This document shows positions 1-8,144 of a DNA stretch of 15,184 bases, piece by piece. Within the stretch, counting starts at the first letter, position 1, and each line of letters begins with the position of its first letter. Source of the stretch: Opitutaceae bacterium (GTDB lineage: Bacteria > Verrucomicrobiota > Verrucomicrobiae > Opitutales > Opitutaceae); NCBI GenBank assembly GCA_031266495.1, contig JAISAX010000162.1, forward strand, positions 1 to 15,184, read 5' to 3'. The translations under genes and the position numbers were made by a program. Below the pieces are notes generated by a model, which made no database searches, was not told where the DNA came from, and saw only the letters and a list, made by a program, of their open reading frames with translations.

Positions 1-22
1 TTCCCACTATTTTTTTCCTGAT

Positions 23-62
23 GGCGGCAAGGCGCGGGCCAAGCGGCCCGCGCATTGCCGCC
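23..62. repeat. Long GC-rich hairpin (inverted repeat)
   Basis: GGCGGCAA, a mismatched base, then GCGCGGGCC (32-40) face GGCCCGCGC (45-53), a mismatched base, then TTGCCGCC across an AAGC loop, giving 17 pairs with one mismatch. Neither side is followed by a T-run in the right direction: a T-run lies before the hairpin on the + strand (11-17), and CT-rich mixed sequence follows it. It is therefore not a standard intrinsic terminator for either strand. It may be an extragenic palindromic repeat or belong to the end of a gene outside the window. Confidence 0.6.
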
Positions 63-121
63 TTCAGCTTGCTCCTCAGCCGGGCCATCCCTTTGCCTCC
101 CAGCACCCTCAACTCCTTCAA

Positions 122-152
122 CTCTTCTCTCTTCTTCTTCCTCTTCTTCTCT
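122..152 (+). repeat. Pure pyrimidine (CT) tract upstream of the SYLF gene
   Basis: An unbroken run of 31 C/T bases, mostly CTT and CT steps, lies about 100 bases upstream of the SYLF start. The rest of 1-252 shows no gene I can support. A TATAGG-like string near 166-171 could be a -10 box, but there is no convincing -35 partner, so no promoter is called. Confidence 0.5.
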
Positions 153-252
153 GGGTCAGAATCTATAGGGGTCTTTCTGTTCGTATTTTTATTCCCTCTT
201 CACTTCGGGCGGCAGTTCTGGCAAGGTGCGCACCATTCTGTTTTTCCACACC

Positions 253-918
253 ATGAAACGTTCCATTTTCCTTGTTGCCTGCGCCCTCGCTTTTGTTTCG
301 ACGCTGTGCGCTGTCACCGTCCGCGAGAAGCTCGCCGGGCGCTTCGAGACATGCGAAGCGATCATTCGTGATTTTCAGGCGGATATTCCGCCCGAGGTGC
401 TGAAACAGGCCCGCGGGATCATCATCACCAACCAGGTGAAGGGCGGCCTGATTTTTGGCATGCGCTACGGCTATGGCGTCATCCTGGTGCGCAAGGCCGA
501 CGGCAACTGGAGCCTGCCGGTGCTGATCCGCGCCGGAGAGACGAGCCTCGGTCTCCAGGCCGGCGGCAGCTCCATTGAAACGATCTATATCATCAACGAC
601 GAGCAGACTCCGAAACTTCTCTTTACCGACCGCCTCAACATCGGGGTCGATGTCGCCGCCATCGCGGGTCCGCGCGTGGCCGACGCCGAAAAGATCAGCC
701 GCGAACTGCTCAACACGCCCGTCCTCGTTTACAGCAAAAGCAAGGGTCTGTATGCCGGAGCCACCGTCAAGACGGGCTGGATCGCCCGCGCCGACGAAGA
801 CAATTTCACGTTCTACCAGACGCAGAATACGCTCCCTGAACTCCTCTACAGCGACTGGGTGCAGCCTCCCGCCGAGGTGCAGCCGTTGATCGCGTTCGTT
901 GGCGAGATCACGAAGTAA
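253..918 (+). CDS. Exported SYLF-domain (Ysc84/DUF500-like) lipid-binding protein
   Basis: This 221-residue protein starts with a signal peptide (MKRSIFLVACALAF, probable cleavage after the Ala at about residue 20), so it should act in the periplasm or at the envelope. The rest is one SYLF domain. Family features visible are the PPEVLKQARGI segment, a glycine-rich RYGYGVILVRKADGNWSLP stretch, SLGLQAGG, an AGPRVADAEK stretch and a late YSKSKGLYAGAT motif. SYLF domains are reported to bind phosphoinositides and lipids in eukaryotes; the bacterial role is poorly defined. The ATG at 253 is chosen over a GTG at 226 because it places the basic residues and hydrophobic core at the very N-terminus. 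It is a single gene facing the end of the leftward operon and is probably unrelated to glycan use. Confidence 0.88.
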   Translation: MKRSIFLVACALAFVSTLCAVTVREKLAGRFETCEAIIRDFQADIPPEVLKQARGIIITNQVKGGLIFGMRYGYGVILVRKADGNWSLPVLIRAGETSLGLQAGGSSIETIYIINDEQTPKLLFTDRLNIGVDVAAIAGPRVADAEKISRELLNTPVLVYSKSKGLYAGATVKTGWIARADEDNFTFYQTQNTLPELLYSDWVQPPAEVQPLIAFVGEITK

Positions 919-985
919 GGCAACCAGGTCAGCCGGAAGATAACGGGGAGACGGGGCGATTTTGATCGGGAAACGTTTTTCGTAG

Positions 986-1924
986 TCATCGTTTCCGGCG
1001 GGCGGCGAGGAGCCACGCAAGCTGGTCGAGAGCGTATCGATCGCTCTCCGTGAGCTGGGCAGAGTCCATCCAACGGCATTCGGTGGCCTCGCCGAGGACG
1101 TCACGGAGCAGGTATTTGGCGCTGGCCGGATAGCGGGTGCCGATGACCACGGAGGCGGGGCCGATGACGTTTTGCAACGCCCCGGCTTCGTCGGGATTGC
1201 GTGACCAGGCATCGCACAACGTGGAAAGCTCCGCGCAAATGCCGCTGGCCGCGATACCGCTGTACCCCCTCCCTCCCCGCTGAAGCGAGGTGAGCAACGT
1301 AGGGTTGTCGGCGGCGTAAATACCGAGTCGGGTGCCCTCCGCCGCCCGCACCTTCGCCTCGAAAACGTCGGGATGACAGCTCGTTTCCTTGAAAAACACA
1401 AAGCGGTTGGTCCGTGCCAGTTCGCCGACGGTCTCCGGTGAGATGAGGCGTTTGGCGGGCACCGGACATTCGTAAAGACCGAAGTCGAGCGACGACGGCA
1501 CGCTTTCGAGGATGATGTCCACCGCACTGCGGAAGGCAGATTCATCCTGTTCGGCCAGCACGCCTTGGTTCGTCAAGAGCACCACGGCGGCGGGACCCAT
1601 GTCCGCCATGCCGTTGACTTGCCCGGCGACTTCCAACGGCGTGGCTCCAAGCGCGCCCGAGGAAACCACGGGCACACGCGAGCCGGCGTGTCGCACCGCA
1701 CGGCGAACCAGTTCCTTGCGCTCCGCGAATGTCAGGTGAAACATCTCGCTGGACAGGCAGGAGGCAAAGAGGCCGGACGCCCCGTTTTCGATATACCAAT
1801 CGATCAGGCGTTCATAAGCGGCCCAGTCGATTTTCCGGTCGGCGTTGAAGGGCGTGAGGATGACCGGCCATGCGCCGCCCGGGAGCGGCGGCGTCGCCCG
1901 GGGGGGGGGGGGAGAGGACGTCAT
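986..1924 (-). CDS. DapA/NanA-superfamily class I aldolase or lyase
   Basis: This 312-residue (beta/alpha)8 protein is of normal length for the dihydrodipicolinate synthase / N-acetylneuraminate lyase superfamily, whose members act on 2-keto acids through a lysine Schiff base. Visible are the opening WPVILTPF strand, the tyrosine motif YECP (Tyr151), the lysine in FFKETS (Lys179) and a late GGRGYSGIA loop. The usual GxxGE carboxylate-binding loop reads SCLSSE (55-60), so it is probably neither a true DapA nor a true NanA. It is the last gene of the leftward operon, 10 bases after the PEP-CTERM gene. An aldolase or dehydratase step on a deoxy-keto sugar acid from the glycan is a reasonable guess. 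The N-terminus is proline-rich because of a 13-base C run (sense strand) directly after the start. No Shine-Dalgarno sequence is visible. Confidence 0.85.
   Translation of the reverse strand: MTSSPPPPRATPPLPGGAWPVILTPFNADRKIDWAAYERLIDWYIENGASGLFASCLSSEMFHLTFAERKELVRRAVRHAGSRVPVVSSGALGATPLEVAGQVNGMADMGPAAVVLLTNQGVLAEQDESAFRSAVDIILESVPSSLDFGLYECPVPAKRLISPETVGELARTNRFVFFKETSCHPDVFEAKVRAAEGTRLGIYAADNPTLLTSLQRGGRGYSGIAASGICAELSTLCDAWSRNPDEAGALQNVIGPASVVIGTRYPASAKYLLRDVLGEATECRWMDSAQLTESDRYALDQLAWLLAARRKR
1900..1912. repeat. 13-base G/C homopolymer inside the lyase gene
   Basis: Thirteen G on the + strand give thirteen C on the coding strand and encode the Pro run at residues 5-8, four codons after the start. 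A gain or loss of one base would put the rest of the lyase out of frame. This is a possible slippage site or a sequencing weak point. Confidence 0.9.
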
Positions 1925-1934
1925 GAGTTTATGA

Positions 1935-3962
1935 TTACGAATTTGAAATTACGCGTCGGCGCAGGAGGAGCGCGGCAAGCAACGAGCCAGCCAGCACAAT
2001 GGTCGCCGTCTGCGCGGGCTCGGGAACGGTGGCGGCGGTGGTGAGGGTCAGCGCATTGCCGGAAATGGCAAAGGTGCCGGTGAGTCTCTCGGCGAGGTTT
2101 TCATACGCAAACATCCCCGCGGTAAAACTGGTCGAATTCCAGCCGCTGAGGAGCGTGTAGGTCTGGCCGGCCTCGCCGGAATTGAGGAAATCAAAGGTGA
2201 AAGTGCCTTCGACAGTCTTGCCGAACGCGCCGCCGTTGAGCGTGAGTCCGGTAGTGAGCGTGGAGAGGTCGGCTTCGAGTTTTGCGTTGCCGCTATTCCA
2301 TGAGAGCGAGGCGAACGTGGTGTCGGTCAGGTGAATCCGGGCGGAGTTGTAGAGCGAGACGGCGCTGTTGGCGATGCTGCCGTTCACGATCAACTTTCCG
2401 CGCGAGACCGCTGTATCTCCGCCGTAGGTGTTGGCACCGTTGAGAACGACGGTGCCGAACAAACCGGTTGTGATGCCGCCTGTGCCGGAGATCACCGAAT
2501 CCACCGTTCCGATACGCCCGGCGTCAATGCTGAGAGTGTGCGCCGAGCCGAGAAGCGTGAGGTCCACGCCCGCGCCAATGGTGAGGTCCGATCCGGCGTG
2601 GTTCTGGAGGGTGGTGTTCTGGCTCCAGTTGAAGGCCGCCACTTTGTTGCCTGCGGCGTTGGCCCCGGTCGTGATCGAGGCGGCTTTCAGGGTGCCGGAC
2701 TGGAGATTGACGGTGGAGGTGAGCGCGATGTTCGACTGCCGGGCGTCGCCGATGATGAGGTCGCCGGCCACGTCAAGAGTGCCGCCGTTGCCAATGGTGA
2801 GCGTGGCTTGGGCGGTGATGTCAGCGGTGGTGTTGGTGTTGCCCGTCGTAGTGCGCCCGACGACAACGTTGACAGCCTCCATCGTGCCCGCGCCAAGGGT
2901 GACGGTGCCCCTGACAGCGTGACTGCCGGAGGCGTCGGAGACCACGCCCGTTCCTTGATCGGCGAGTCCGATGACGAGGTTGTTCACCTTCGCGTCGGTG
3001 GTGCCTTTGGAGAGGTCGAGGATGCCTTCGCCGGCGCCTTGGTAAGTGCCGGTCGTGGCCGTGGCGAGACCGCTGCGACCGACGGTAATGTTTGCCGCGC
3101 TCACGCCGTCCTTGCCGCGAATCTCGACTGTTGACCCGGCGGCGCGAAATGAGATTTCGCCGGTGCCCGCGTTCCACGTGTGGGCCGCCGCAGTCGGATC
3201 ATCGGGGTCCTGGTGCCCGATGAGAATGTCATCAACATGCAGGGTGTTCGCCGTGCCAAGCTGGAGGAGAGATTTACTGTAATAACCTTCGAGGACAAGC
3301 GTCGTGGCCTGGATGGTATTGGTGGTTCCGAGTGTGGCCCGGCTGTTGATGTAGGTCGGTCCGCCGCTCTGGTCGGCACCGAGGACGAACTTGTTCAGGT
3401 TGACGGCGCTGAAGTTGGCCAGGTTTTGCGCGTCCAGAGTGGCGCCGCGCCGGAAGCGCAGTTGTTCGCTCCCGGTTCGTGTGGGGAGAATGGTAAAGCT
3501 GGAGGTGTTGCCGCCATCAACAACGAGTGAACCGGTTCCGCTCAAGGTGAGCCGGTTCTCGTAGGGGGTGTTACTTGTGCGGGACGACTCGGTGCTGGAA
3601 CCGACGCTGAAACCGCCGTTCACCGTGAGCGTTTTGCCGAAGGCAATTTGCAGGTTCTGATACGTCACATCGGCGGGAATGCTCGATGTCTCGTAGTCGA
3701 AGCGGAAAGAGCCGATGGTGTAGTTGTCATCAACGACACCGGTGATCGTGGAGGCGTCGGCGGCGGAACCCGCGTTGTCGAAGAGCACGTTCTGGCCGGA
3801 GGGAGACGCGCTCCAGTTGGCCAATGTGCTCCAGTTCGTGTCTGCGCCGCCACCACCGGTCCAAGTAACCTGCGCGATGAGGGGGGAGGCGGTGAAAACC
3901 AGCAATGGCCACGCGATGCCGCGGAGCCATCCGGTGCGGATGGATGATATGGATACTTTCAT
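1935..3962 (-). CDS. PEP-CTERM protein with autotransporter-associated beta-strand repeat
   Basis: This 675-residue secreted protein has a signal peptide (about 1-30, cleavage near PLIA-QVTW) and a long low-complexity body rich in Gly, Thr, Ser, Ala and Asn, expected to form a beta-helix. An early WTGGGGADTNWSTLANW block and one clear repeat near 492-528 (TVVLNGANTYGGDTAV) match the autotransporter-associated beta-strand repeat type. No outer-membrane barrel is present. The C-terminus carries a PEP-CTERM sorting signal: VPEP at 646-649, a hydrophobic helix, then RRR. In the known system an exosortase outside this window would process it, placing it at the cell surface or in extracellular matrix. 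Its ATG overlaps the upstream esterase stop codon (ATGA), so translation is probably coupled. In this operon it could bind or scaffold glycan; that is inference. Confidence 0.9.
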   Translation of the reverse strand: MKVSISSIRTGWLRGIAWPLLVFTASPLIAQVTWTGGGGADTNWSTLANWSASPSGQNVLFDNAGSAADASTITGVVDDNYTIGSFRFDYETSSIPADVTYQNLQIAFGKTLTVNGGFSVGSSTESSRTSNTPYENRLTLSGTGSLVVDGGNTSSFTILPTRTGSEQLRFRRGATLDAQNLANFSAVNLNKFVLGADQSGGPTYINSRATLGTTNTIQATTLVLEGYYSKSLLQLGTANTLHVDDILIGHQDPDDPTAAAHTWNAGTGEISFRAAGSTVEIRGKDGVSAANITVGRSGLATATTGTYQGAGEGILDLSKGTTDAKVNNLVIGLADQGTGVVSDASGSHAVRGTVTLGAGTMEAVNVVVGRTTTGNTNTTADITAQATLTIGNGGTLDVAGDLIIGDARQSNIALTSTVNLQSGTLKAASITTGANAAGNKVAAFNWSQNTTLQNHAGSDLTIGAGVDLTLLGSAHTLSIDAGRIGTVDSVISGTGGITTGLFGTVVLNGANTYGGDTAVSRGKLIVNGSIANSAVSLYNSARIHLTDTTFASLSWNSGNAKLEADLSTLTTGLTLNGGAFGKTVEGTFTFDFLNSGEAGQTYTLLSGWNSTSFTAGMFAYENLAERLTGTFAISGNALTLTTAATVPEPAQTATIVLAGSLLAALLLRRRVISNS

Positions 3963-5266
3963 GGGATTTGAGTTTGATACGTTTGGGCTGGCGTGTGGTG
4001 CTCGCTGCTGACGATGCAGCCGCGTTCATCGAGAAGATTGAAATACCAGGCGGTCGCGCCCGCGGGGATGGCAAACGATCCCCGGTTTCCGGAGACGGTG
4101 GCGGATTCCTGCCGCCATGTCCTCAGGGACCAGTCGCCTCCATCCTGCGTATATAAAAAATGGATACCTTTCAGGGGAACGGCATTTTTGTATTCGATCC
4201 AGGAATGCCCCTGCGATTCTCCTTGGGCGATAACGGCAGGGGGGGGGGGAGTGCCCTTGAAAATGGAGTCGGCAAAGACGGTTATCTCACGAGGATCGCC
4301 CGACGGCGGATGCCCGTGCCCCATGCGAGGCTTGAGGGAAAGCGTGACTGGCACGGAAACCAGCCGGTAGGTTTTTTGCCAGGAATCGGGCCTGAAATGT
4401 TTATCGTTGGTTCCGTTGCAAAAGAGCATGGGAAGACGGGCACGAAACAGGTGCTGGCTCGGGTCCCAGAGGCGCAGCCAGGTTTCGACCGATTCTGTAT
4501 CAGTTTTTTGGAACTCGGTCGTAAGCCAGAAGGAGTTTTCGCCGAGAAATCCACACCCGTAAACCGGCGCGGCGAACTTGAAGCGGTTGTCCACACTGGC
4601 GACGATTTCGGTGATGATGCCGCCCCATGAGATGCCGGTGAGTCCGATGCGGTCGGCGTCCACTCCGGGCATTGAACGCAACAAACTGTGCCCGCGAATA
4701 ACAGCAGCCACGGCATGATACATCCATTGATCCTGCACGGGCAGGCCGGCCTGTTTGAAGCCGCCGCCGGCAAAGGGAGCGCCGCCGTCCGGATGGCGTT
4801 TGCTTTTCACGGCCATACCGTCCTCGGCGACCGGAATGCAACCGCAGGTGTCCATGGCAATGGCCGCGTAACCACGGTCCATCCAGAGTTTCACCCAGTC
4901 GCGAAAAGCAGTGCCGCCGCCGCCATGCACAAGGACGATGCCGGGAACCTTGGCACCGGACTGCGCATTTGGAATGCCAACCCAGGCGAATACGCGGGTG
5001 GGGCGATTCTGATACGGAACACCCTCGTAGAACACGGGAATGATGCCGTCATGCGCGAAGAAACCTGTCGTGGAAACGTCATGACATGCCGGAGCGGCGG
5101 ACAATTCGTCGGTGTTCCAGAGGTTTTCGGTTTTGCTCCCGGAAGGCGAGGGAGAGGGGAAAAAGCGGAGTTCCCTGTCCTGCGCGGGAAGGCGCGCGAC
5201 GGTTGCTCCGATGAGAAGCGCGACGGCAGCGGTAAATTTTGCGAGGATGGAAACGGGATTGCGCAT
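3959..5266 (-). CDS. Secreted alpha/beta hydrolase, acetyl-xylan-esterase or dienelactone-hydrolase-like
   Basis: This 435-residue protein has a signal peptide (about 1-28, LPA-QDR). Its alpha/beta-hydrolase core shows an oxyanion segment HGGGG (114-118), the nucleophile elbow GISWGG (Ser213), an acid in GTNDKHF (Asp288) and a histidine in GHGHPP (His317 or His319). The order and spacing fit a complete catalytic triad. A C-terminal beta-rich extension follows the poly-Pro stretch at 340-343. Secreted family members often remove acetyl or other ester groups from plant polysaccharides. Next to a rhamnosidase, deacylation of a decorated glycan is likely, but the substrate is not shown. It lies 21 bases after the unknown secreted protein and overlaps the next gene by four bases. 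Confidence 0.85.
   Translation of the reverse strand: MRNPVSILAKFTAAVALLIGATVARLPAQDRELRFFPSPSPSGSKTENLWNTDELSAAPACHDVSTTGFFAHDGIIPVFYEGVPYQNRPTRVFAWVGIPNAQSGAKVPGIVLVHGGGGTAFRDWVKLWMDRGYAAIAMDTCGCIPVAEDGMAVKSKRHPDGGAPFAGGGFKQAGLPVQDQWMYHAVAAVIRGHSLLRSMPGVDADRIGLTGISWGGIITEIVASVDNRFKFAAPVYGCGFLGENSFWLTTEFQKTDTESVETWLRLWDPSQHLFRARLPMLFCNGTNDKHFRPDSWQKTYRLVSVPVTLSLKPRMGHGHPPSGDPREITVFADSIFKGTPPPPAVIAQGESQGHSWIEYKNAVPLKGIHFLYTQDGGDWSLRTWRQESATVSGNRGSFAIPAGATAWYFNLLDERGCIVSSEHHTPAQTYQTQIP
4239..4249. repeat. 11-base G/C homopolymer inside the esterase gene
   Basis: Eleven G on the + strand encode, on the minus strand, the PPPP stretch (340-343) between the catalytic domain and the C-terminal extension. 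Slippage here would keep the catalytic triad but change or cut off the extension and break the stop/start coupling with the PEP-CTERM gene. Confidence 0.9.
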
Positions 5267-5287
5267 GGCAGGGCGGGGCGGGGGGAG

Positions 5288-5962
5288 TCATTCCGGGCGG
5301 TTGCCGGTTGTGTTGGTGGTGAGGTAGAAGGCCAGGTCGAAATCCCGCGCCAGCGGTTCCCTGCCGTAACCATCGCCGTCGGCGTAGGCCGTGCCAAGCG
5401 TCAGGCTGGCGACGCCTTCCTTGTAAGTGGTTGTTCCGGTGCCGTGGCCGCTCCACGCAAGGTAGAGATGATTCTCATCGACAATTTCCACGGGACGAAG
5501 GTGCAGGCCGTAGGGTACCCCGTTTTTGAGTTCAAGCGGGGTGTCGAGGGTGATTTGAAGCCAGCAGCCGGGACGGGCAAGCGAGGGCGTGAGGGAGACG
5601 GGAATGGTGGCGAGCTTGCGGACGATTTTCCGTCCGGTGAGCGCGTCGGTCAGTTCGTGGATGTCGATTTCGAAGCGCTGGGGCTGGGCCAGCGGATAAC
5701 GCTCGGCGGCGTCACTGGAGATTTTCAGGCCGAGACCGGTCAGTTTTCCCGGAAAATTCCAAACAAAAGTTTGGGACGCGCCGCGGCGTTCCCCTTCGTG
5801 CAGGTAGCGGACGGATACGCCGCCGTCCGCCACGCTGGCTTGAAGAAGGGCGGCTCCGGAGGCGGGAGGCTTTCCCTCCAGGGCGAGTTGTTGCGCGGCG
5901 ACCTGGGAACACAGGCAGGCGGCAAAGGGCAAAAGCAGGAGGAGACATTGTGTCTTTTTCAT
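5288..5962 (-). CDS. Secreted protein of unknown function
   Basis: I do not recognise this 224-residue protein. It has a clear signal peptide (MKKTQCLLLLLPFAACLCS, cleavage near VAA-QQ at 23-24). The mature part alternates short hydrophobic and polar segments, suggesting a beta-sandwich. Phrases such as RYPLAQPQRFEIDIHEL, LELKNGVPYGLHLRPV and HLYLAWSGHGTG resemble carbohydrate-binding or jelly-roll modules, but no catalytic motif is visible. It sits between the pseudopilin-like and esterase genes in the operon (gaps 43 and 21 bases), so a role in glycan binding or surface attachment is plausible. The leader of the next gene (5267-5287) is C-rich on the coding strand and has no Shine-Dalgarno sequence. 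Confidence 0.75.
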   Translation of the reverse strand: MKKTQCLLLLLPFAACLCSQVAAQQLALEGKPPASGAALLQASVADGGVSVRYLHEGERRGASQTFVWNFPGKLTGLGLKISSDAAERYPLAQPQRFEIDIHELTDALTGRKIVRKLATIPVSLTPSLARPGCWLQITLDTPLELKNGVPYGLHLRPVEIVDENHLYLAWSGHGTGTTTYKEGVASLTLGTAYADGDGYGREPLARDFDLAFYLTTNTTGNRPE

Positions 5963-6005
5963 CGGTCGGGATTTGGAGATTCGGGTTTGCAGGCGTGGAT
6001 GATCA

Positions 6006-6707
6006 TCAGAACGCCGGGTTGGTGTTGGGATTGGATGGCGAGTTGTCGCTCACGGGACGCCGCGTGACGTGACCGTCATACCAGAGCCAGTTGTGAAACG
6101 CGCCGTGCGCGGGTTTTGTCGCGAGGCGTCCGCCGTTGTCGCTGCCGCCACCGTAGGCGGCGTCCTTGTCGGTCTCTCGAAGCACCCAGTTTTGAGAGAG
6201 GGATGGTATCCGGGAAATAGTTACAGGCGACCATCCTCCCCCCCCCCCCCCGGCCACATAACGCCCGAGGAAAACCTGGTCCGCCTGCCACGCCTGTCCG
6301 TAATAATAATCGGAACTGGCATTCGTGTAATGTCTGTCGGAGCGCAAACGCGCCCATGACGGGCAAAGAAACATCGGCGACGTCCACGTGCCCTGCGGAC
6401 GTTTCTCGTTGAGGTAGGGATGGAGAAAATCGACGAGCGCCGTGGTCGTTTCGGGCGAGGTGTTGCCGAGCGCGTTGATGGCGACGTAGGTCAACTGCCC
6501 CGACGACACGGGGCCGGGGAGGTGGTCCTTGTTGTCGCCGACGAACATTTGCAGCGCGTTGCCGATTTGGCGGAGGTTGGAGGTGCATTGCACCGCACGG
6601 GCCTTCTCGCGAACCGCGCCAACCGTCGGAATCATAATGGCGGCAAGGATACCGATGATCGCAATGACCGTGAGAAGTTCGATGAGTGTGAACGCGCGGG
6701 TTTTCAT
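6006..6707 (-). CDS. Type II secretion / type IV pilin-like pseudopilin with DGHV C-terminus
   Basis: This 233-residue protein begins with a class III prepilin signal: [23 protein letters not shown], with Ala before the cleavage point, Phe at +1 and Glu at +5, then a long hydrophobic helix. The soluble part shows [15 protein letters not shown] and ends with a WYDGHV motif near 209-214. Both are typical of the large DUF1559-like pseudopilin families in Planctomycetota and Verrucomicrobiota. A prepilin peptidase elsewhere would be needed. Such proteins are often scattered singly in glycan-use operons of these phyla, with no proven role. A six-glycine run at 153-158 is encoded by a 14-base G tract. 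The leader is C-rich, with CCCCT repeated, and lacks a ribosome site. Confidence 0.9.
   Translation of the reverse strand: MKTRAFTLIELLTVIAIIGILAAIMIPTVGAVREKARAVQCTSNLRQIGNALQMFVGDNKDHLPGPVSSGQLTYVAINALGNTSPETTTALVDFLHPYLNEKRPQGTWTSPMFLCPSWARLRSDRHYTNASSDYYYGQAWQADQVFLGRYVAGGGGGGWSPVTISRIPSLSQNWVLRETDKDAAYGGGSDNGGRLATKPAHGAFHNWLWYDGHVTRRPVSDNSPSNPNTNPAF
6238..6251. repeat. 14-base C/G homopolymer inside the pseudopilin gene
   Basis: Fourteen C on the + strand give fourteen G on the coding strand and encode most of the glycine run at residues 153-158. It is the longest single-base run in the window. A one-base change would remove the C-terminal third, including the DGHV motif. Confidence 0.9.
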
Positions 6708-6743
6708 GGCGGGAAAATGGGGGGGGGAGGGGAGGGGAGGGGA
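6708..6743 (-). promoter_or_regulatory. C-rich leader of the pseudopilin gene
   Basis: Between the sialidase-like stop and the pseudopilin ATG the coding strand reads as CCCCT repeated about three times, then nine C. It contains CCTCCCC, the same sense as the 3' end of 16S rRNA, so it cannot pair as a Shine-Dalgarno site. Translation must start by coupling, S1-type binding or another route. Confidence 0.5.
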
Positions 6744-8144
6744 TTATCGTGTTTGAAGCGCGGCGAAGGGGATTTCGGTCAGGCCAAGCGATTCTTTGCC
6801 GATGCTATAGACGAGCCAGATGCTTCGTCCGACAGTGATGGTTTTGAAGTATTGCGGCCCGCCGAAGAGCGGTTTGCTGACGCCCTCAAGGACGCGCTCG
6901 CGGCGGTGGATGAGCGACCACGTGCGGTCAAACGTGATGCCATCGCGCGAGGTGGTTATAAAAATGTCGGTGCGGTTCATGTTGCTTCCGATAATCCACG
7001 CGGAGCCGTCGGGGAGGTTTCCGGCGACGGGCATGGCGGTGCCGAAAAGGTTGGTGCGAATGCCCGGTGGATAGGTTCCCGACGGCTCGCGCACGGCGGC
7101 GTAGTAGTTCGTCGGGTCGAGGAGATTGTCGCGCACGACGACCCATTTTCCGTCGGGACGGCAAAACTCGGTGTAATGCGCGAGGCCGTTTTTGCCGTTG
7201 GCGGCGAGTTTAAAAACGCCCTTCGCGTAGGGCGGGGGACCGGCTTGTCCCGATTCGCGTTCGCGAGTCGCCGCCGCCGCGAAATCATCGCGAAACGTCT
7301 GCGGCGCGCCGGCGAGCGGTTGCGCGTCGCGCCAGGGCGGGTTGAGCGGGGCGAGTTTTTTGACAAGGCCCGGCGTGACTTCGAGCGTGCGGGGAAGGGG
7401 ATTGCCCAGGATGAAAACGGGCGAGACCGGCGCGAGTTTTCCGTCAACGAAAGCGAACTCGCGCACGAAGCGCCCGAGCGCCCAATAGATGTCCCAGCGG
7501 AAGCCGGATTTTTTGTCCAGGCCGCTGCGATAGTGTTCGGGGGGGACGGGCGCGCTCAGGTGGCTGTTGTGAAAACGCATGTCGTCGGTCCAGCCGTCGC
7601 AGGCGAAAATCTGCCCGCGCAGGAACATTCTTCCGTCGGGGGAAAGCAGGAACGTGCCGACGGTTGCCGCGCCGTCGAGGGTGTCGCCCGCGTTGTCGGC
7701 GCGGCGGCGTTTGGCGGGCATGACGGGCGAGGCGAGTTCGCAGAGGGTTTCGTCGCGGCCCGAGGCGAGCGAGCCGTCGCTCGTGATGGCGGCGGTTTTT
7801 GCGAGGATGCGTTGCCCCGGACCATTCTCGTCGCCCACGTGATTCGTCCAGTAAACGACGAGTTTGTCGCCGTTCAGCAGGAACTGCTGGTGGTGGTTGT
7901 AGGTGCCGTGAAGGAGGCTTTCGTAGGCGCCGCCGCCGCCGTCCGCCGGGTCGGCGCGGGAGGGTTCCGGCGTGTAAAAGAGCGAGTGTTTCGCGCCGCG
8001 CAACACGGGCAGGCCGAGGTTCGGTTTCGCGGGGTCAAAGTCAGCGGGCTGCGTCCAGCGGATTGGCGAATCCGGCTCAGTGCCGGCAGGCGCGGCGATT
8101 GCGCAAAAGGGGAAAAGGAGAGAAGCGAGGATTGCGTTTTTCAT
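6744..8144 (-). CDS. Secreted sialidase-like (BNR/beta-propeller) protein
   Basis: This 466-residue protein has a short signal peptide (cleavage near AIA-AP, residue 18). The body looks like a sialidase-superfamily propeller: repeated strands with dGk turns (LSPDGRMF, CRPDGKWVV) and a possible Asp-box TTSRDGITFDRTW (397-409). A distinctive conserved-looking block is NHHQQF followed by VVYWTNHVGDENGPGQ (83-111). The classical sialidase arginine triad cannot be assigned by eye, so the activity could be sialidase, another propeller hydrolase or lyase (rhamnose-glucuronate-active GH145 and PL27 enzymes are propellers too), or binding only. It follows the rhamnosidase by 29 bases in the same operon, which favours a plant- or microbe-derived rhamnose glycan. 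The leader (8145-8173) is C-rich and lacks a ribosome site. Confidence 0.7.
   Translation of the reverse strand: MKNAILASLLFPFCAIAAPAGTEPDSPIRWTQPADFDPAKPNLGLPVLRGAKHSLFYTPEPSRADPADGGGGAYESLLHGTYNHHQQFLLNGDKLVVYWTNHVGDENGPGQRILAKTAAITSDGSLASGRDETLCELASPVMPAKRRRADNAGDTLDGAATVGTFLLSPDGRMFLRGQIFACDGWTDDMRFHNSHLSAPVPPEHYRSGLDKKSGFRWDIYWALGRFVREFAFVDGKLAPVSPVFILGNPLPRTLEVTPGLVKKLAPLNPPWRDAQPLAGAPQTFRDDFAAAATRERESGQAGPPPYAKGVFKLAANGKNGLAHYTEFCRPDGKWVVVRDNLLDPTNYYAAVREPSGTYPPGIRTNLFGTAMPVAGNLPDGSAWIIGSNMNRTDIFITTSRDGITFDRTWSLIHRRERVLEGVSKPLFGGPQYFKTITVGRSIWLVYSIGKESLGLTEIPFAALQTR

Noticed and set aside
962..1000. Possible terminator between the SYLF and lyase genes (GGAAACG and CGTTTCC arms, 14-base loop)
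   Set aside because: Short stem, long loop, one arm inside the lyase gene, and no T-run after it on either strand.
163..1545. 460-codon minus-strand frame across the SYLF gene and the end of the lyase gene
   Set aside because: It overlaps two well-supported genes in other frames and its translation has no domain and biased high-GC composition.
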